Shown: positions 34,745 to 43,345, counted from the first letter of the stretch. The stretch: DNA of 64,000 nucleotides from Pseudomonadota bacterium (GCA_023423535.1 JAFAFL010000057.1:1-64000), one strand, 5' to 3'. The notes: a model not told the origin generated them from the sequence alone. A program made the numbers and translations.

Positions 34745-35050
34745 ATGAAGGTCACCGGCGTTCGCTGGTTCAAAGCACGGCTCGAGCACTTTCTGCGGGC
34801 GGTGCAGCGCGGTGAGACCGTCTTCGTCATCGACCGTGGCCGAGTGGTCGCTGAGGTGCGCCGGCCGGATGCTCGGACGGCGACGGTCCCTACCTCGGCG
34901 CGTCGTCTCATGGATGCCGTCGAGGCCGGCTTCATCCGGTTGCCCACCGCTCCGGATCCCACGTCACTCTGGCGCGACTTCAAGCCGCTGAGGCTCCCAG
35001 AAGGTACTGCCGGCACCGTGCTGGAGGATGCGCGGGCCGAGCGCCAGTAG
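34745..35050 (+). CDS. Phd/YefM-like antitoxin, apparently orphan
   Basis: 101 residues from the ATG at 34745. The N-terminal half (TGVRWFKARLEHFLRAVQRGETVFVIDRGRVVAEVRRP) has the Phd/YefM pattern: helix, strand, basic loop. The C-terminal half (SLWRDFKPLRLPEG) would bind a toxin. No PIN-domain gene follows; the next gene is the convergent LuxR-type regulator. It differs in sequence from the orphan at 25.3 kb and from the VapB-like protein at 48.5 kb, so these are separate acquisitions. Confidence 0.7.
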   Translation: MKVTGVRWFKARLEHFLRAVQRGETVFVIDRGRVVAEVRRPDARTATVPTSARRLMDAVEAGFIRLPTAPDPTSLWRDFKPLRLPEGTAGTVLEDARAERQ

Positions 35051-35065
35051 GCAACGCGCCGCGCG

Positions 35066-35701
35066 TCACACGTACCCGAGCTCGATCCCCTTCAGCACCG
35101 CGCGCGTCCTGTCGCGCACGCCGAGCTTGCTCATCACGCTGGAGACCTGGTTCTTCACCGTGCCCTCGGCGGTCCCCAGCGCCTGGGCGATCTCGCGGTT
35201 GCTCGCGCCGGAGGACATGAGGCGGAGGATCTCCGTCTCGCGCGGGGTCAGCGCTTCGGGAAGCTCCGCGGCCTCGAAGCGGGGCGGGGTGCGCTCGAGG
35301 CCACGCAAGATGCGCTCGGTCACCGCGGGCTGGAAGAGGGTGCCGCCGCTCGCGACGGTGCGGATGGCAGAGGCGAGCTGCTCCAGCGTCACGTCCTTCA
35401 GGAGGAACCCGCGCGCGCCGAGCCTGACCGCCTCCAGCGCCACGCTCTCGTCGTCGAAGGTCGTCAGCAGGATCGCGGGGGGCATCGCGCTGCCCATCGT
35501 CTCCAGCACGCCCAGCCCCGTCCGGCGCGGCATGCGCACGTCGAGCAGCGCGACGTCGAAGCCTCCGCGTTGCAGCGCACTCACGGCCTCCTCGCCGTCG
35601 CGCGCCTCCTCCTTCACCCGAATGTCCGCAGTGAGGTCGAGCAGGCCTAGGATGCCCTGCCGCACGAGCGTCTGATCGTCGGCGAGGAGCACGCGGATCA
35701 T
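35066..35701 (-). CDS. NarL/LuxR-type response regulator
   Basis: 211 residues from the ATG at 35701. The receiver domain has Asp54 (ALLDVRMP), and a LuxR helix-turn-helix (LTPRETEILRLMSSGASNREIAQAL) occupies the C-terminus. The start overlaps the kinase stop by four bases, so kinase and regulator form a coupled pair. Phosphorylation should enable dimeric DNA binding. The target genes are unknown. Confidence 0.9.
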   Translation of the reverse strand: MIRVLLADDQTLVRQGILGLLDLTADIRVKEEARDGEEAVSALQRGGFDVALLDVRMPRRTGLGVLETMGSAMPPAILLTTFDDESVALEAVRLGARGFLLKDVTLEQLASAIRTVASGGTLFQPAVTERILRGLERTPPRFEAAELPEALTPRETEILRLMSSGASNREIAQALGTAEGTVKNQVSSVMSKLGVRDRTRAVLKGIELGYV

Positions 35702-36801
35702 CGCGGCACCTCTGCGGTCAGCGTCACGCCGCTTCCCGGCTCTGCCGCCCAACGCAGTTCACCGCCCACGGCCTGCAGGCGCTCCCGCAGACCGCGCAGA
35801 CCGTTGCCGGGTACGAGCTCGCGCACCTCTGCCCGTCCGTCGTCGCGCACCATGAGCCTCAACGTTCCCGCCACGCGCTCCAGCGAGATGTCCACGCGGG
35901 TCGCGCCCGCGTGCCGGAGCGCGTTGGTCACCCCCTCCTGCGCGCAGCGGAAGAGCGCCTGCGTCACCTCAGCGCTCAACCCCACCGTGGCATCGTCGGA
36001 GAAGTGCAGCCGGACCTCCGCCGGAGCGGGCACGCCCGCAGCCAGCGCTCCGAGCGCGCTCCGCAGCTCCAGCGCTGGACGCTCCCGCAGCTCGCCCACC
36101 ACCGCGCGGACCTCGGCGAGCATCTCCCGCGCCAGCGCCCGCGCCTTGCGCACCGCCTCGTCGTGCGGCGACGTATTCGTCGCGAGCTCCAGCTGCAGCG
36201 ACAGCGCGGTGAGGTGGTGCCCGAGCGTGTCGTGCAGCTCGCGGGAGATGCGCAGCCGTTCGTCGTCGCGCGAGCGCTCGGCGAGCTGCGTCTGTGCGGA
36301 GACCAGCGCCTCGTTGACGGCTGCCAGCTCACTTCTCGCCGCCGCCTCGCGCTGCGCGAACCAGCCGGCACCCAGCGCGAACAACTGAAAGGCCCCGAAG
36401 CCGATCGCGGTGAACACCGCCGGCGCAGGTGGCGCGTGCAGGGAGAGCAGCGCGCCGAAGAGAGCGGTCTGCACCGCGCACCACACCGCGCAGACGCGAA
36501 CGGAGAGGAGCATCGGCGCCTGCCCGGCCACCACCGCGAGCAACACGCCGGAGAAGGTCCCGCCCTCCGCGGCGGTCGCGCCGAGCACCGAGAGCGACTG
36601 CACGCCCAGCGCGACGACCCGGCTCGTGCGCCGCTCCCCCGAGCCGGTGGAGGCGACGACGAAGGCGAAGGGAAACAGCGCCCACGCGGCGAGCCCCCAC
36701 GGTCCTCCGGCGACACCGCTCCGCCACGCGCCCGAGGCCATCACTGCCCACGTCCCGAGGCCGGCAAGGGTCAGCGCGTGGGGTCGGAGCGAGAGCGACA
36801 T
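35698..36801 (-). CDS. NarL-type sensor histidine kinase (HisKA_3)
   Basis: 367 residues from the ATG at 36801, preceded by GGAGG three bases upstream. Four to five membrane helices fill the first 148 residues with almost no periplasmic domain, so the signal is probably sensed in the membrane. The dimerisation motif RISRELHDTLGHHLTAL carries His190, and the ATPase domain has NGLRGLRERLQAVGG. It should phosphorylate the LuxR-type regulator encoded next to it. The frame stays open upstream through the 21-bp repeat array, but the strong ribosome site supports 36801. Confidence 0.88.
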   Translation of the reverse strand: MSLSLRPHALTLAGLGTWAVMASGAWRSGVAGGPWGLAAWALFPFAFVVASTGSGERRTSRVVALGVQSLSVLGATAAEGGTFSGVLLAVVAGQAPMLLSVRVCAVWCAVQTALFGALLSLHAPPAPAVFTAIGFGAFQLFALGAGWFAQREAAARSELAAVNEALVSAQTQLAERSRDDERLRISRELHDTLGHHLTALSLQLELATNTSPHDEAVRKARALAREMLAEVRAVVGELRERPALELRSALGALAAGVPAPAEVRLHFSDDATVGLSAEVTQALFRCAQEGVTNALRHAGATRVDISLERVAGTLRLMVRDDGRAEVRELVPGNGLRGLRERLQAVGGELRWAAEPGSGVTLTAEVPR

Positions 36802-36836
36802 GCACCTCCATTCTAGGGGCCGGCCCGCGCGCGGCA

Positions 36837-36852
36837 TGTGCCGGAAGTCACA
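36837..36852 (-). promoter_or_regulatory. CRP/FNR-like site upstream of the kinase gene
   Basis: Read on the minus strand this is TGTGACTTCCGGCACA, matching the CRP consensus TGTGA-N6-TCACA in nine of ten positions. It lies 35 bases upstream of the kinase start codon. With two more bases on one side it is an 18-bp perfect inverted copy of the site at 37085-37102. Confidence 0.55.
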
Positions 36853-36858
36853 CGCAGG

Positions 36859-37068
36859 CGGACGAGAAAGGACGCGGTACGGACGCGCGAGGGGTTCGGG
36901 CGGACGAAAAAGGAAGGGGTACGGACCAGAAAAGAAGAGGTGCGCCCGGGAAAAGAGAACGTGCGGACGGGCCTCGGGCACCGGCGGACGGGAAAGAAAA
37001 AGGGACGGGCCCCCGAGGCACGCCGACCGCGCGGAAAAGGCTGCGGACGGACGAGAAAGGACGACGGC
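36859..37068. repeat. Ten degenerate 21-bp tandem repeats between divergent genes
   Basis: This 358-base intergenic region between the kinase and the membrane-protein genes is filled by ten head-to-tail 21-bp units starting at 36859 and spaced exactly 21 bases apart. Most begin CGGACG or a close variant, followed by a purine-rich stretch (GAGAAAGGA type) in many units. Strand asymmetry is strong: the plus strand is purine-rich. No coding sense is apparent apart from the in-frame extension of the kinase, which would read as LSRP-like heptapeptides. The array is bracketed by two identical inverted CRP-like sites. Confidence 0.85.
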
Positions 37069-37084
37069 GGGGCAGCTCGGAGTC

Positions 37085-37100
37085 TGTGACTTCCGGCACA
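37085..37100 (+). promoter_or_regulatory. CRP/FNR-like site upstream of the divergent membrane-protein gene
   Basis: TGTGACTTCCGGCACA again matches TGTGA-N6-TCACA in nine of ten positions and lies 59 bases upstream of the ATG at 37160. It points the same way relative to its gene as the other copy does to the kinase gene, so both genes may answer to the same CRP/FNR-family regulator. Confidence 0.55.
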
Positions 37101-37159
37101 TGAGGCCGCCCCGACGCCTCCGTACGGTGACGGCGAACCTGCGCACGAAGGAGTCCGCC

Positions 37160-37897
37160 ATGCAGCCTGATCGCCTCGCACTCGCCGTTCACGTCGTCGC
37201 CGGAGGGGTGGCCGTCGTCACCTTCTGGCTGCCCTGGCTGGTGAAGAAGGGAGGCGCGCTGCACCGGCGCGTGGGCTTCGTCTTCACCGGCGCGATGGCC
37301 GCCGTGGCGGTGACCGGCTTGCTCGTCTCGCTGCTGCGATTGCTCGACGCGGACCCGCGCAACGATGCGCCCGCACTCTTCCTCGGCGCGGTGGGACTGC
37401 TCGCGGCTGCCAGCGCATCTCTCGGCGTGCGCGCTGTCCGGACGAAGCGGCGCGAGGGCCCGCATCGCAGTGGGTGGGATCTCTCGATCGCCGCGCTGCT
37501 CGGGCTCGCCGGGGTGGGAACGCTGGCGCTCGCCGCGCGCGAGTCGAGCCTCCTCTTCGCGGTCTTCGGCCTGCTCTGCACCGCGAACGCGTTCGGCCAG
37601 CTCCGCTTCTGGCTGCGGCCTCCGGAAGGCCGGACCGCGTACCTCCTCCAGCACATCGGTGGGATGGGGACCGCGTGCATCGCGACGGTGACCGCGTTCC
37701 TCGTCGTCAATGCACCGAGGCTCGGCATCGACGGACGGACCTCGCTCGTTCTCTGGATCGCGCCGGGCGTGCTCGGCGGCGTCGGCATCAGCCTCTGGCA
37801 GGCGCGCTATCGCCGGACAAGCGCGCGCGGGCGAGGCGTGGCGCCGGATGCCACTGCGTTGGCCTCGGCCCAGCCGAGTCGAGGTCCCGTCGCGTGA
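37160..37897 (+). CDS. DUF2306-like multi-pass membrane protein
   Basis: 245 residues from the ATG at 37160, with AAGGAG seven bases upstream. Six to seven hydrophobic segments are visible. The early region with His, then KKGGALHRRVGFVF, resembles the DUF2306 family, which has conserved His and a KxGxxHRxxG motif. The function of the family is not known. The tail is Arg/Ala-rich and cytosolic. The divergent neighbour is the NarL-type kinase with which it shares the repeat-filled upstream region, so co-regulation is plausible. Confidence 0.65.
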   Translation: MQPDRLALAVHVVAGGVAVVTFWLPWLVKKGGALHRRVGFVFTGAMAAVAVTGLLVSLLRLLDADPRNDAPALFLGAVGLLAAASASLGVRAVRTKRREGPHRSGWDLSIAALLGLAGVGTLALAARESSLLFAVFGLLCTANAFGQLRFWLRPPEGRTAYLLQHIGGMGTACIATVTAFLVVNAPRLGIDGRTSLVLWIAPGVLGGVGISLWQARYRRTSARGRGVAPDATALASAQPSRGPVA

Positions 37898-37906
37898 GGG
37901 CCGGCT

Positions 37907-39691
37907 CTACGCCGCCTCCGCGAGCTCTCCTGCACGAAGCAGCTGCGCGTATCTCCCGCCGCGGGCCGCGAGCTCTTCGTGCGTGCCGCTCTCCACCACG
38001 CGGCCGGCTTCGAGCACGTGGATGAGGTCTGCCTCGCGCACGGTCGAGAGCCGGTGCGCGACGACGAGCGTGGTGCGGCCCTTCATCAGCTCGCGCAGGC
38101 CCTCGCCCACGCCGCGCTCGCTCTCCGCGTCGAGCGCGGAGGTCGGTTCGTCGAGCAGCAGCAGCGATGGCGCCCGGAGGAACGCGCGCGCAATGCAGAG
38201 GCGCTGGCGCTGGCCACCGGAGAGCCGTCCGCCGCGCTCGCCGACCTCTTCGTCGAGTCCACCCGGCAGCGCGCGCACGAAGGACTCCGCGTGGGCCCGG
38301 CGCAGCGCCTCCCACAGATCATCGTCCGTCGCGTCGGCCCGGCCGGTGAGGAGGTTCTGGCGCACGGTGCCGCTGAAGAGCAGGCCCTCCTGCGGCACCC
38401 AGCCCATCTGCGCGCGCAGCGAACGACGAGAGAACTCACCCACGGGCCGTCCGTCCCAGAGCAGCTTGCCGCTCCCCGCGTCGTGGAAGCGCAGCAGCAG
38501 CGAGAACAGCGTGCTCTTCCCCGCGCCCGATGAGCCCACCAGCGCCACGCGTTTGCCCGCGGGCACGGTGAGGGTCACGCCGTTCAGTGCAGGGACCGGC
38601 CGCGCGTCCGGCGAGGCGCGGTAGGCGAAGTGGACGTCGCGCAGCACGAGCTCGCGCGAGAGCGGCGGGGCCTCGTCGCCCACATCCGGCGGCAGCGGCG
38701 TGTCGGAGAGCTCGAAGAGGCGGCGCGCGGAGGCGAGGCCCTGCATCACCTGGCCGAAGGTGCCGCTGACTGCCTTCAGCGGCTGGTACATGAGCAGCGC
38801 CGCGGTGAGGAAGGAGACGAGCTTCCCCGCCAGCTCCGGCTCGGCGGACACCGCGCGCGCGCCGAACGCGATGCAGAGCGCCACGCCCGCGATGCCGAGG
38901 ATCTCCAGCGTCGGGGTGAACGCGCCGCGGATGAAGAGCGAGCGCTGCATTGCGCCGAGGTACACGCGCTGCTCCGCGTCGAAGCGCGAGAGCACCCGGT
39001 CCTCGGCGACGTAGGCGCGCACGATGGGGAGGTTGTGGAGCGACTCGCTCGTCAGCTCCGTCATCCGCCCGAGCGAGTGCTGCGTCCGCGTCGCCACCCG
39101 CTTCACCGCCTTGGCGAAGCGCGAGACGGGGATGATCGCCAGCGGCACCACGATGAACGCGAGCACGAACAGCCGCGCGTCGATGGCGAAGCACACAGCG
39201 AGCAGCGCGAGGACCTGGAGCGGATCCTTCACCCACGACGCGAGCGCCTGCGTGACGCTGAACTCCACCCGCGTCACGTCCGCGGTGAAGCGCGCGAGCA
39301 GGTCGCCCGAGTGCCGCTCCTCGAGCTTCTCCGGCGGCATCTGCAGCAGGTGCCCGTAGAGAGACTGGCGCAGGTCGGACATCGCCCGCTGACCGACCTC
39401 CTGCATCAGCCCCGTCTGAAGGAACTGCCCGAGCGCCTTCACCGCTGCCGCGCCCACCACGAGCAGCGGAAGCGTCACCGCGAGGTCCTCGATCTCGATC
39501 GCGAAGCCCCACAGCTCCACCCGCCCGCCGCCGAGCACCGACTTCAACAGCGGGCCGATGAGCCACGCGTACGCCGCCGCCGCCCCCGCCGCGAGACAAG
39601 AGGCGATCACCGCGCCCAGCGCAGCGGGCCAGTAGGGTCGGACGTAGAGGAGGAGCCGGCGCAGGTCGCTCGGCCGGGGGCGTTCGCGCAC
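37907..39691 (-). CDS. MsbA-type ABC exporter (fused permease and ATPase)
   Basis: 594 residues from GTG 39691; the longer frame from 39826 would overlap the preceding gene. Six membrane helices in about 25-310 form the exporter core. The ATPase domain contains Walker A GSSGAGKST, the Q-loop WVPQEGLLFSGT, signature LSGGQRQR, Walker B LLLLDEPTSALD and the switch His in VVAHRLST. This type flips lipids, lipid A precursors or hydrophobic drugs as a homodimer. No lipid A gene lies nearby to fix the substrate. Confidence 0.9.
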   Translation of the reverse strand: MRERPRPSDLRRLLLYVRPYWPAALGAVIASCLAAGAAAAYAWLIGPLLKSVLGGGRVELWGFAIEIEDLAVTLPLLVVGAAAVKALGQFLQTGLMQEVGQRAMSDLRQSLYGHLLQMPPEKLEERHSGDLLARFTADVTRVEFSVTQALASWVKDPLQVLALLAVCFAIDARLFVLAFIVVPLAIIPVSRFAKAVKRVATRTQHSLGRMTELTSESLHNLPIVRAYVAEDRVLSRFDAEQRVYLGAMQRSLFIRGAFTPTLEILGIAGVALCIAFGARAVSAEPELAGKLVSFLTAALLMYQPLKAVSGTFGQVMQGLASARRLFELSDTPLPPDVGDEAPPLSRELVLRDVHFAYRASPDARPVPALNGVTLTVPAGKRVALVGSSGAGKSTLFSLLLRFHDAGSGKLLWDGRPVGEFSRRSLRAQMGWVPQEGLLFSGTVRQNLLTGRADATDDDLWEALRRAHAESFVRALPGGLDEEVGERGGRLSGGQRQRLCIARAFLRAPSLLLLDEPTSALDAESERGVGEGLRELMKGRTTLVVAHRLSTVREADLIHVLEAGRVVESGTHEELAARGGRYAQLLRAGELAEAA

Positions 39692-39767
39692 GGCCCGCGC
39701 AACATCCCTCGGGGAGCCCCTCGCGACAATCCCGAGCGCGCGGCGCGGCCTGCCCGCCTGCTCGACG

Positions 39768-41906
39768 TCAGGGCACCGGCGCGTCCACGACACCGGGCAC
39801 CTCGCGCAGGCGCTCGCGGAAGGCACACCGGTCGCGGAGGTCTCGGGCGAAGAGGGCGCGCCGCGGATCGGGATCTGCGAAGCGCACGAGCAGCACCTCC
39901 GCGGTCTCGCAGTCGTCGTCCGCCCACGCGCGCTTGATCAGCTCGTCGGTCACGTATGCGCGCGCGGCGGCCGGCATCGCGGTGTCGGGGCCTTCGTCGA
40001 GCAGCGACATCGCCACCTCGGACCAGTCGCCCTCCTCGTAGAACCACCTCCACAACGCGCCGTGGTCCTCCTCCTCGGTGAGCTCGACCGCGAGGCGGGA
40101 GAGGTACGACTCGAGCTGCACCCACGGAGGGCCACCCGCTTCCAGCGCCTTCGCCAGATGCGTCTGCGCCGCGGCCGGATCCGCGACGCGTGCGGCCAAC
40201 TGGTGCGCGCGAGCGAGCCGCGTGGCATCGCCCCGCTCGCCGTCCCCGAGAGACTTCAGCGTCTCGCGCACGAGGCGCCACGAGTCGGCCGAGCCCTCCT
40301 GCAGCACCTCCGCCAGTCCGAGCGGGCAGTCGAGGTCCGCCGGGTTCGCGCGGAGGCAGCGCCGGAACCAGCGCTCGGCTTCGTCCTCAGACTCTGCAGC
40401 ATCGGCGGTCGCCCGGCACGCCTCCGCTTCGCGCCAGCAGGGCGTGCTCCAGGGTTCGGGCCGCACGTAGAGCGCCTGCGCGGTCTGCAGCACGGTCTCG
40501 TCGACCTCCATGCCCTCGAGGAAGCGCTCCCACTCCGACACCAGCGGCTCGAGCCCTTCCCGGAACTCGCCGCGGTCGTAGGCCGTGCGCACCACGTCCA
40601 CGCCCCGCGAGTCGATCAGCCAGCGCACGAAGGAGCCCGCGGCCGTGTAGGCCTGCTGCTCGTCGAACTGCGCGAAGCCGTCCGGGCCCATCAGCACGCG
40701 GAGGTCCGGCAGCGAGCCCAGCCGCTTCAGCGACGCGGCGTCCTCGTGCAGCACGAGCTGCGGATCGGGCGTACCCAGCGCCTCGGCGAGGCCCTCCACC
40801 AGCCCGCCGAAGTCCGCGTCGAACATCCACTCGCCGGGCACGCCCCACGGGTTCTGCGTCCACCGCGCGGCCATCACGTGCACGAGCTCGTGGCGAAGCG
40901 CGGGGTGCGGCCACTCGTCGAGCGCCACGTGCAGCACGCCGGTCGCGGGCAGGGCATAGGCCGCGCGGTCGTCGCCGGTGAGGCGCAGCTGCTGCTCTGG
41001 GTCGCGGTAGAGGAAGACGCGGAAGGGGCGCCCGCTGTCCGCGGTCAGGCCGAAGAGCGGCGCGAGCCCTTCATGGTGGTAGCGCAGCTCCTCTTCGAAC
41101 AGCGCGAGGTCGTGCGCATCGATCTCGCGGTCGTGGTGGACGACGTACCCGGCCACCTCGCGCGAGGCCCCGAGCCGCAGCGCCAGCGTCCCCTCCGTCT
41201 GCCACAGCCCTGCCGCGAGGGTCAGCAGCGCGACGAGGGAGGCGCCGCCCAAAGGTGCGGCCACGCCACGCAGCCACGCGCCCCGCCACGTGGGCAGTTC
41301 GACCGGCGCGGCGGCCACCAGCAGCGCGGCGAGCGCCATCGTCCCCAGCCGGAAGAGGATCGCGTCCGCGGTGACGAAGAGGCTCTGCGTGTGGGCGCTC
41401 GACTCGACCGACCAGATGCCGAGGTGGTCCCACAGCTCCATCGACGCGTTGACCGCGGACTGCGCCCAGTCGAACGCAAAGAGTGAGAAGCCGATGCCCA
41501 GCACCGCCAGCGTCAGCCCGAGAAAGGTCCGGCACAGGCTCCCCGCGAGAACGCCCACCGCCGCGCCGAGCATCACCGTCGGCCACAGCGCCCAGCCCGC
41601 GTTCCACAGCGCCGCGAGCGGCTCGCAAGGACCGCTGCTCATCGCCAGCACGCAGGTTGCGATCGAAGTGGGCAAGGCGCCGGTGCAGACGCTCCAGAAG
41701 ATCGCCGTCGCGCGCTCGCCCGTTTGCAGAAGGCGCCACCTCTCTGCCGCCGCGGTGAACGCGACGAGCCCGAAGAGCACCACGCACTGCCACGCGGCCC
41801 TCGCGTCCGGCGGCAGGTGCATCGGTGGCACCAGGGAGATCAGCGCCGCCGCGCCTCCTCCGATGTCCAGCAGCCGGGTAGCGGAAGGGGAGAGGCGGGC
41901 GGTCAC
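39768..41906 (-). CDS. Polytopic membrane protein with a gluzincin-like HELVH peptidase domain
   Basis: 712 residues if started at GTG 41906. A GTG at 41948 would add fourteen residues but leaves only two bases to the divergent gene. About six to seven membrane helices occupy the first 235 residues. A soluble domain follows with LRHELVHVMA, an HExxH zinc motif at His339, Glu340 and His343, and a downstream GGLVEGLAEALG segment that may give the third ligand, as in gluzincin peptidases. The C-terminal 220 residues are helical, TPR-like and Cys-containing. It probably acts on proteins outside the membrane; substrates are unknown. Confidence 0.65.
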   Translation of the reverse strand: MTARLSPSATRLLDIGGGAAALISLVPPMHLPPDARAAWQCVVLFGLVAFTAAAERWRLLQTGERATAIFWSVCTGALPTSIATCVLAMSSGPCEPLAALWNAGWALWPTVMLGAAVGVLAGSLCRTFLGLTLAVLGIGFSLFAFDWAQSAVNASMELWDHLGIWSVESSAHTQSLFVTADAILFRLGTMALAALLVAAAPVELPTWRGAWLRGVAAPLGGASLVALLTLAAGLWQTEGTLALRLGASREVAGYVVHHDREIDAHDLALFEEELRYHHEGLAPLFGLTADSGRPFRVFLYRDPEQQLRLTGDDRAAYALPATGVLHVALDEWPHPALRHELVHVMAARWTQNPWGVPGEWMFDADFGGLVEGLAEALGTPDPQLVLHEDAASLKRLGSLPDLRVLMGPDGFAQFDEQQAYTAAGSFVRWLIDSRGVDVVRTAYDRGEFREGLEPLVSEWERFLEGMEVDETVLQTAQALYVRPEPWSTPCWREAEACRATADAAESEDEAERWFRRCLRANPADLDCPLGLAEVLQEGSADSWRLVRETLKSLGDGERGDATRLARAHQLAARVADPAAAQTHLAKALEAGGPPWVQLESYLSRLAVELTEEEDHGALWRWFYEEGDWSEVAMSLLDEGPDTAMPAAARAYVTDELIKRAWADDDCETAEVLLVRFADPDPRRALFARDLRDRCAFRERLREVPGVVDAPVP

Positions 41907-41950
41907 GAAGACTTCGCGGTGGAGGTGAACCGCTCCATCATCCGACACCG

Positions 41951-42790
41951 ATGACCGCGCCGACCAGACTCTCCTTGTGCCAGCCCGGTGGGGGCGCTTC
42001 CTGCGGTGCGTGCTGCGGGCTCTACAACTTCAAGGACCACTCGCGCGCGGCGGTGACGAACGAGCTGCGCCGGCACACGCGCCTGCTCGCCGGAACCCCA
42101 CGCACGGCGGAGGCCTATGCGAATGCAGCCGCGCAGCTGAAGCGGGAGCAGCCCTCGCCCGCGTTCACCGACGTGCGCGTGTGCCCGCTGCTGGGGTTCC
42201 TCGATGGCGAAAGGGAAGAGACGGTCGGCTGCCTCGCGCACCCGAAGCACACCGGCACCGGCGGCATCGATCTGCGCGACTGCGGCGTGTACCGCGCGGA
42301 GATCTGCGAGTCCTTCGAGTGCCCGTCGCACCTCTGGCTCTCGCCCGACGAGGCCCGCCTGATCGCCGAGGTCTGCAGCGGCGACTGGTACCTCTACGGG
42401 CTGGTGATCACCGACGTGGACTTCGTGCGCGCGGTGTTCAGGCTGCTCGCCCGAACGCTCGGAGAAGACGTGCCTGCGCGGCGTCTGCTCGAACTGGCCG
42501 ATCCGCGAGTCCTTGAAGCGACCCGTCAGGTCTTCGCCCTGCGCGAAGGCCCGGGCAATCAACAGGACGAAGGCGTGATCTTCGGCCGCTTCGCTCCACC
42601 TTCAGAAGCAGGCGGGGAGCCGAGCCTTAGGACGCTCGATTACGCGGAACTCGGCGCCCAGGCCGCGCCTGAAGACGATCTGGTCCTTCTCTCCGGCCGC
42701 GCGCCGAAAACGCAGAGAGCGCTGGAGGTTACGCGCACTCAGATCCGGGACGCGATCGGCTCGCTTGCCCGCGCGCTGACGGCGAAGTGA
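41951..42790 (+). CDS. YkgJ-like Cys-cluster protein
   Basis: 279 residues. The N-terminus carries C-x7-SCGACCGLYNF, followed by CPLLGF, VGCLAHP and RDCGVYRAEICESFECPSH. About ten Cys lie in the first 125 residues, in the arrangement of the YkgJ family that is proposed to bind zinc or an iron-sulfur cluster. The C-terminal half has no recognised fold. Function is unknown. It is divergent from the membrane peptidase gene with very little space between, so the two may share a promoter region within their coding ends. Confidence 0.65.
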   Translation: MTAPTRLSLCQPGGGASCGACCGLYNFKDHSRAAVTNELRRHTRLLAGTPRTAEAYANAAAQLKREQPSPAFTDVRVCPLLGFLDGEREETVGCLAHPKHTGTGGIDLRDCGVYRAEICESFECPSHLWLSPDEARLIAEVCSGDWYLYGLVITDVDFVRAVFRLLARTLGEDVPARRLLELADPRVLEATRQVFALREGPGNQQDEGVIFGRFAPPSEAGGEPSLRTLDYAELGAQAAPEDDLVLLSGRAPKTQRALEVTRTQIRDAIGSLARALTAK

Positions 42791-42905
42791 CACTCTTCCC
42801 TCTGCAACACGAGCCGCCATGCCCGGATGCCCTCCGATCCGGTGAGTCCGGCTGCCTGGGGACTTCATTGCGGCGGAGGCTCGGGGACCGGAAGTTTCTC
42901 TCGTC

Positions 42906-43340
42906 ATGGATACCAGTCACGTTCAAGGAACCAATGTCGGGTGCGAGCCGGTGGTGGATCACGAGGACCGCCGGCGGCTCCTCTGGCTGATGGCGGAGTA
43001 CTTCCGGACGCTCGGTGCGACCGACATCAAGGCGAGGCTTCCGGGCTTCGTCCCACCGCCGGTGCTCTCCGGCACCATCGAGGACCACCGGCCCGACTTC
43101 ACCTGCCGCCAGTCCGACGGCGCGCGCACGCCGGTGATCGTCGAGGTCGTCACGCCGGAGCAGGTGGACGATCCCGCGGCGGACAACCGATGGTCGCTGC
43201 TCGCGTCGGCCGCGAAGCTCTACAACGCGGAGCTCCACTTCGTGGTGCCCAAGTGGTCGCCGATGGGCGCCATCGACCCGGTGCTCAAGCGGCGGCTCTC
43301 CCGGCTGGAGGTCACCGCGAACCGCGTGTGGACGGTGTGA
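42906..43340 (+). CDS. Small conserved-looking protein, possible nuclease-like fold
   Basis: 144 residues. The central part HRPDFTC...TPVIVEVVTPEQV resembles the beta-hairpin of PD-(D/E)xK nucleases (Asp64 and Glu80), but the Lys is replaced by Val, so a catalytic role is doubtful. The rest is helical. It ends five bases before a strong hairpin terminator and is followed by dnaJ. I do not recognise a named family. Confidence 0.55.
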   Translation: MDTSHVQGTNVGCEPVVDHEDRRRLLWLMAEYFRTLGATDIKARLPGFVPPPVLSGTIEDHRPDFTCRQSDGARTPVIVEVVTPEQVDDPAADNRWSLLASAAKLYNAELHFVVPKWSPMGAIDPVLKRRLSRLEVTANRVWTV

Positions 43341-43345
43341 CGTGA

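Noticed and set aside
36859..37068. CRISPR array
   Set aside because: Units are directly adjacent 21-bp degenerate repeats with no unique spacers, and there are no cas genes.
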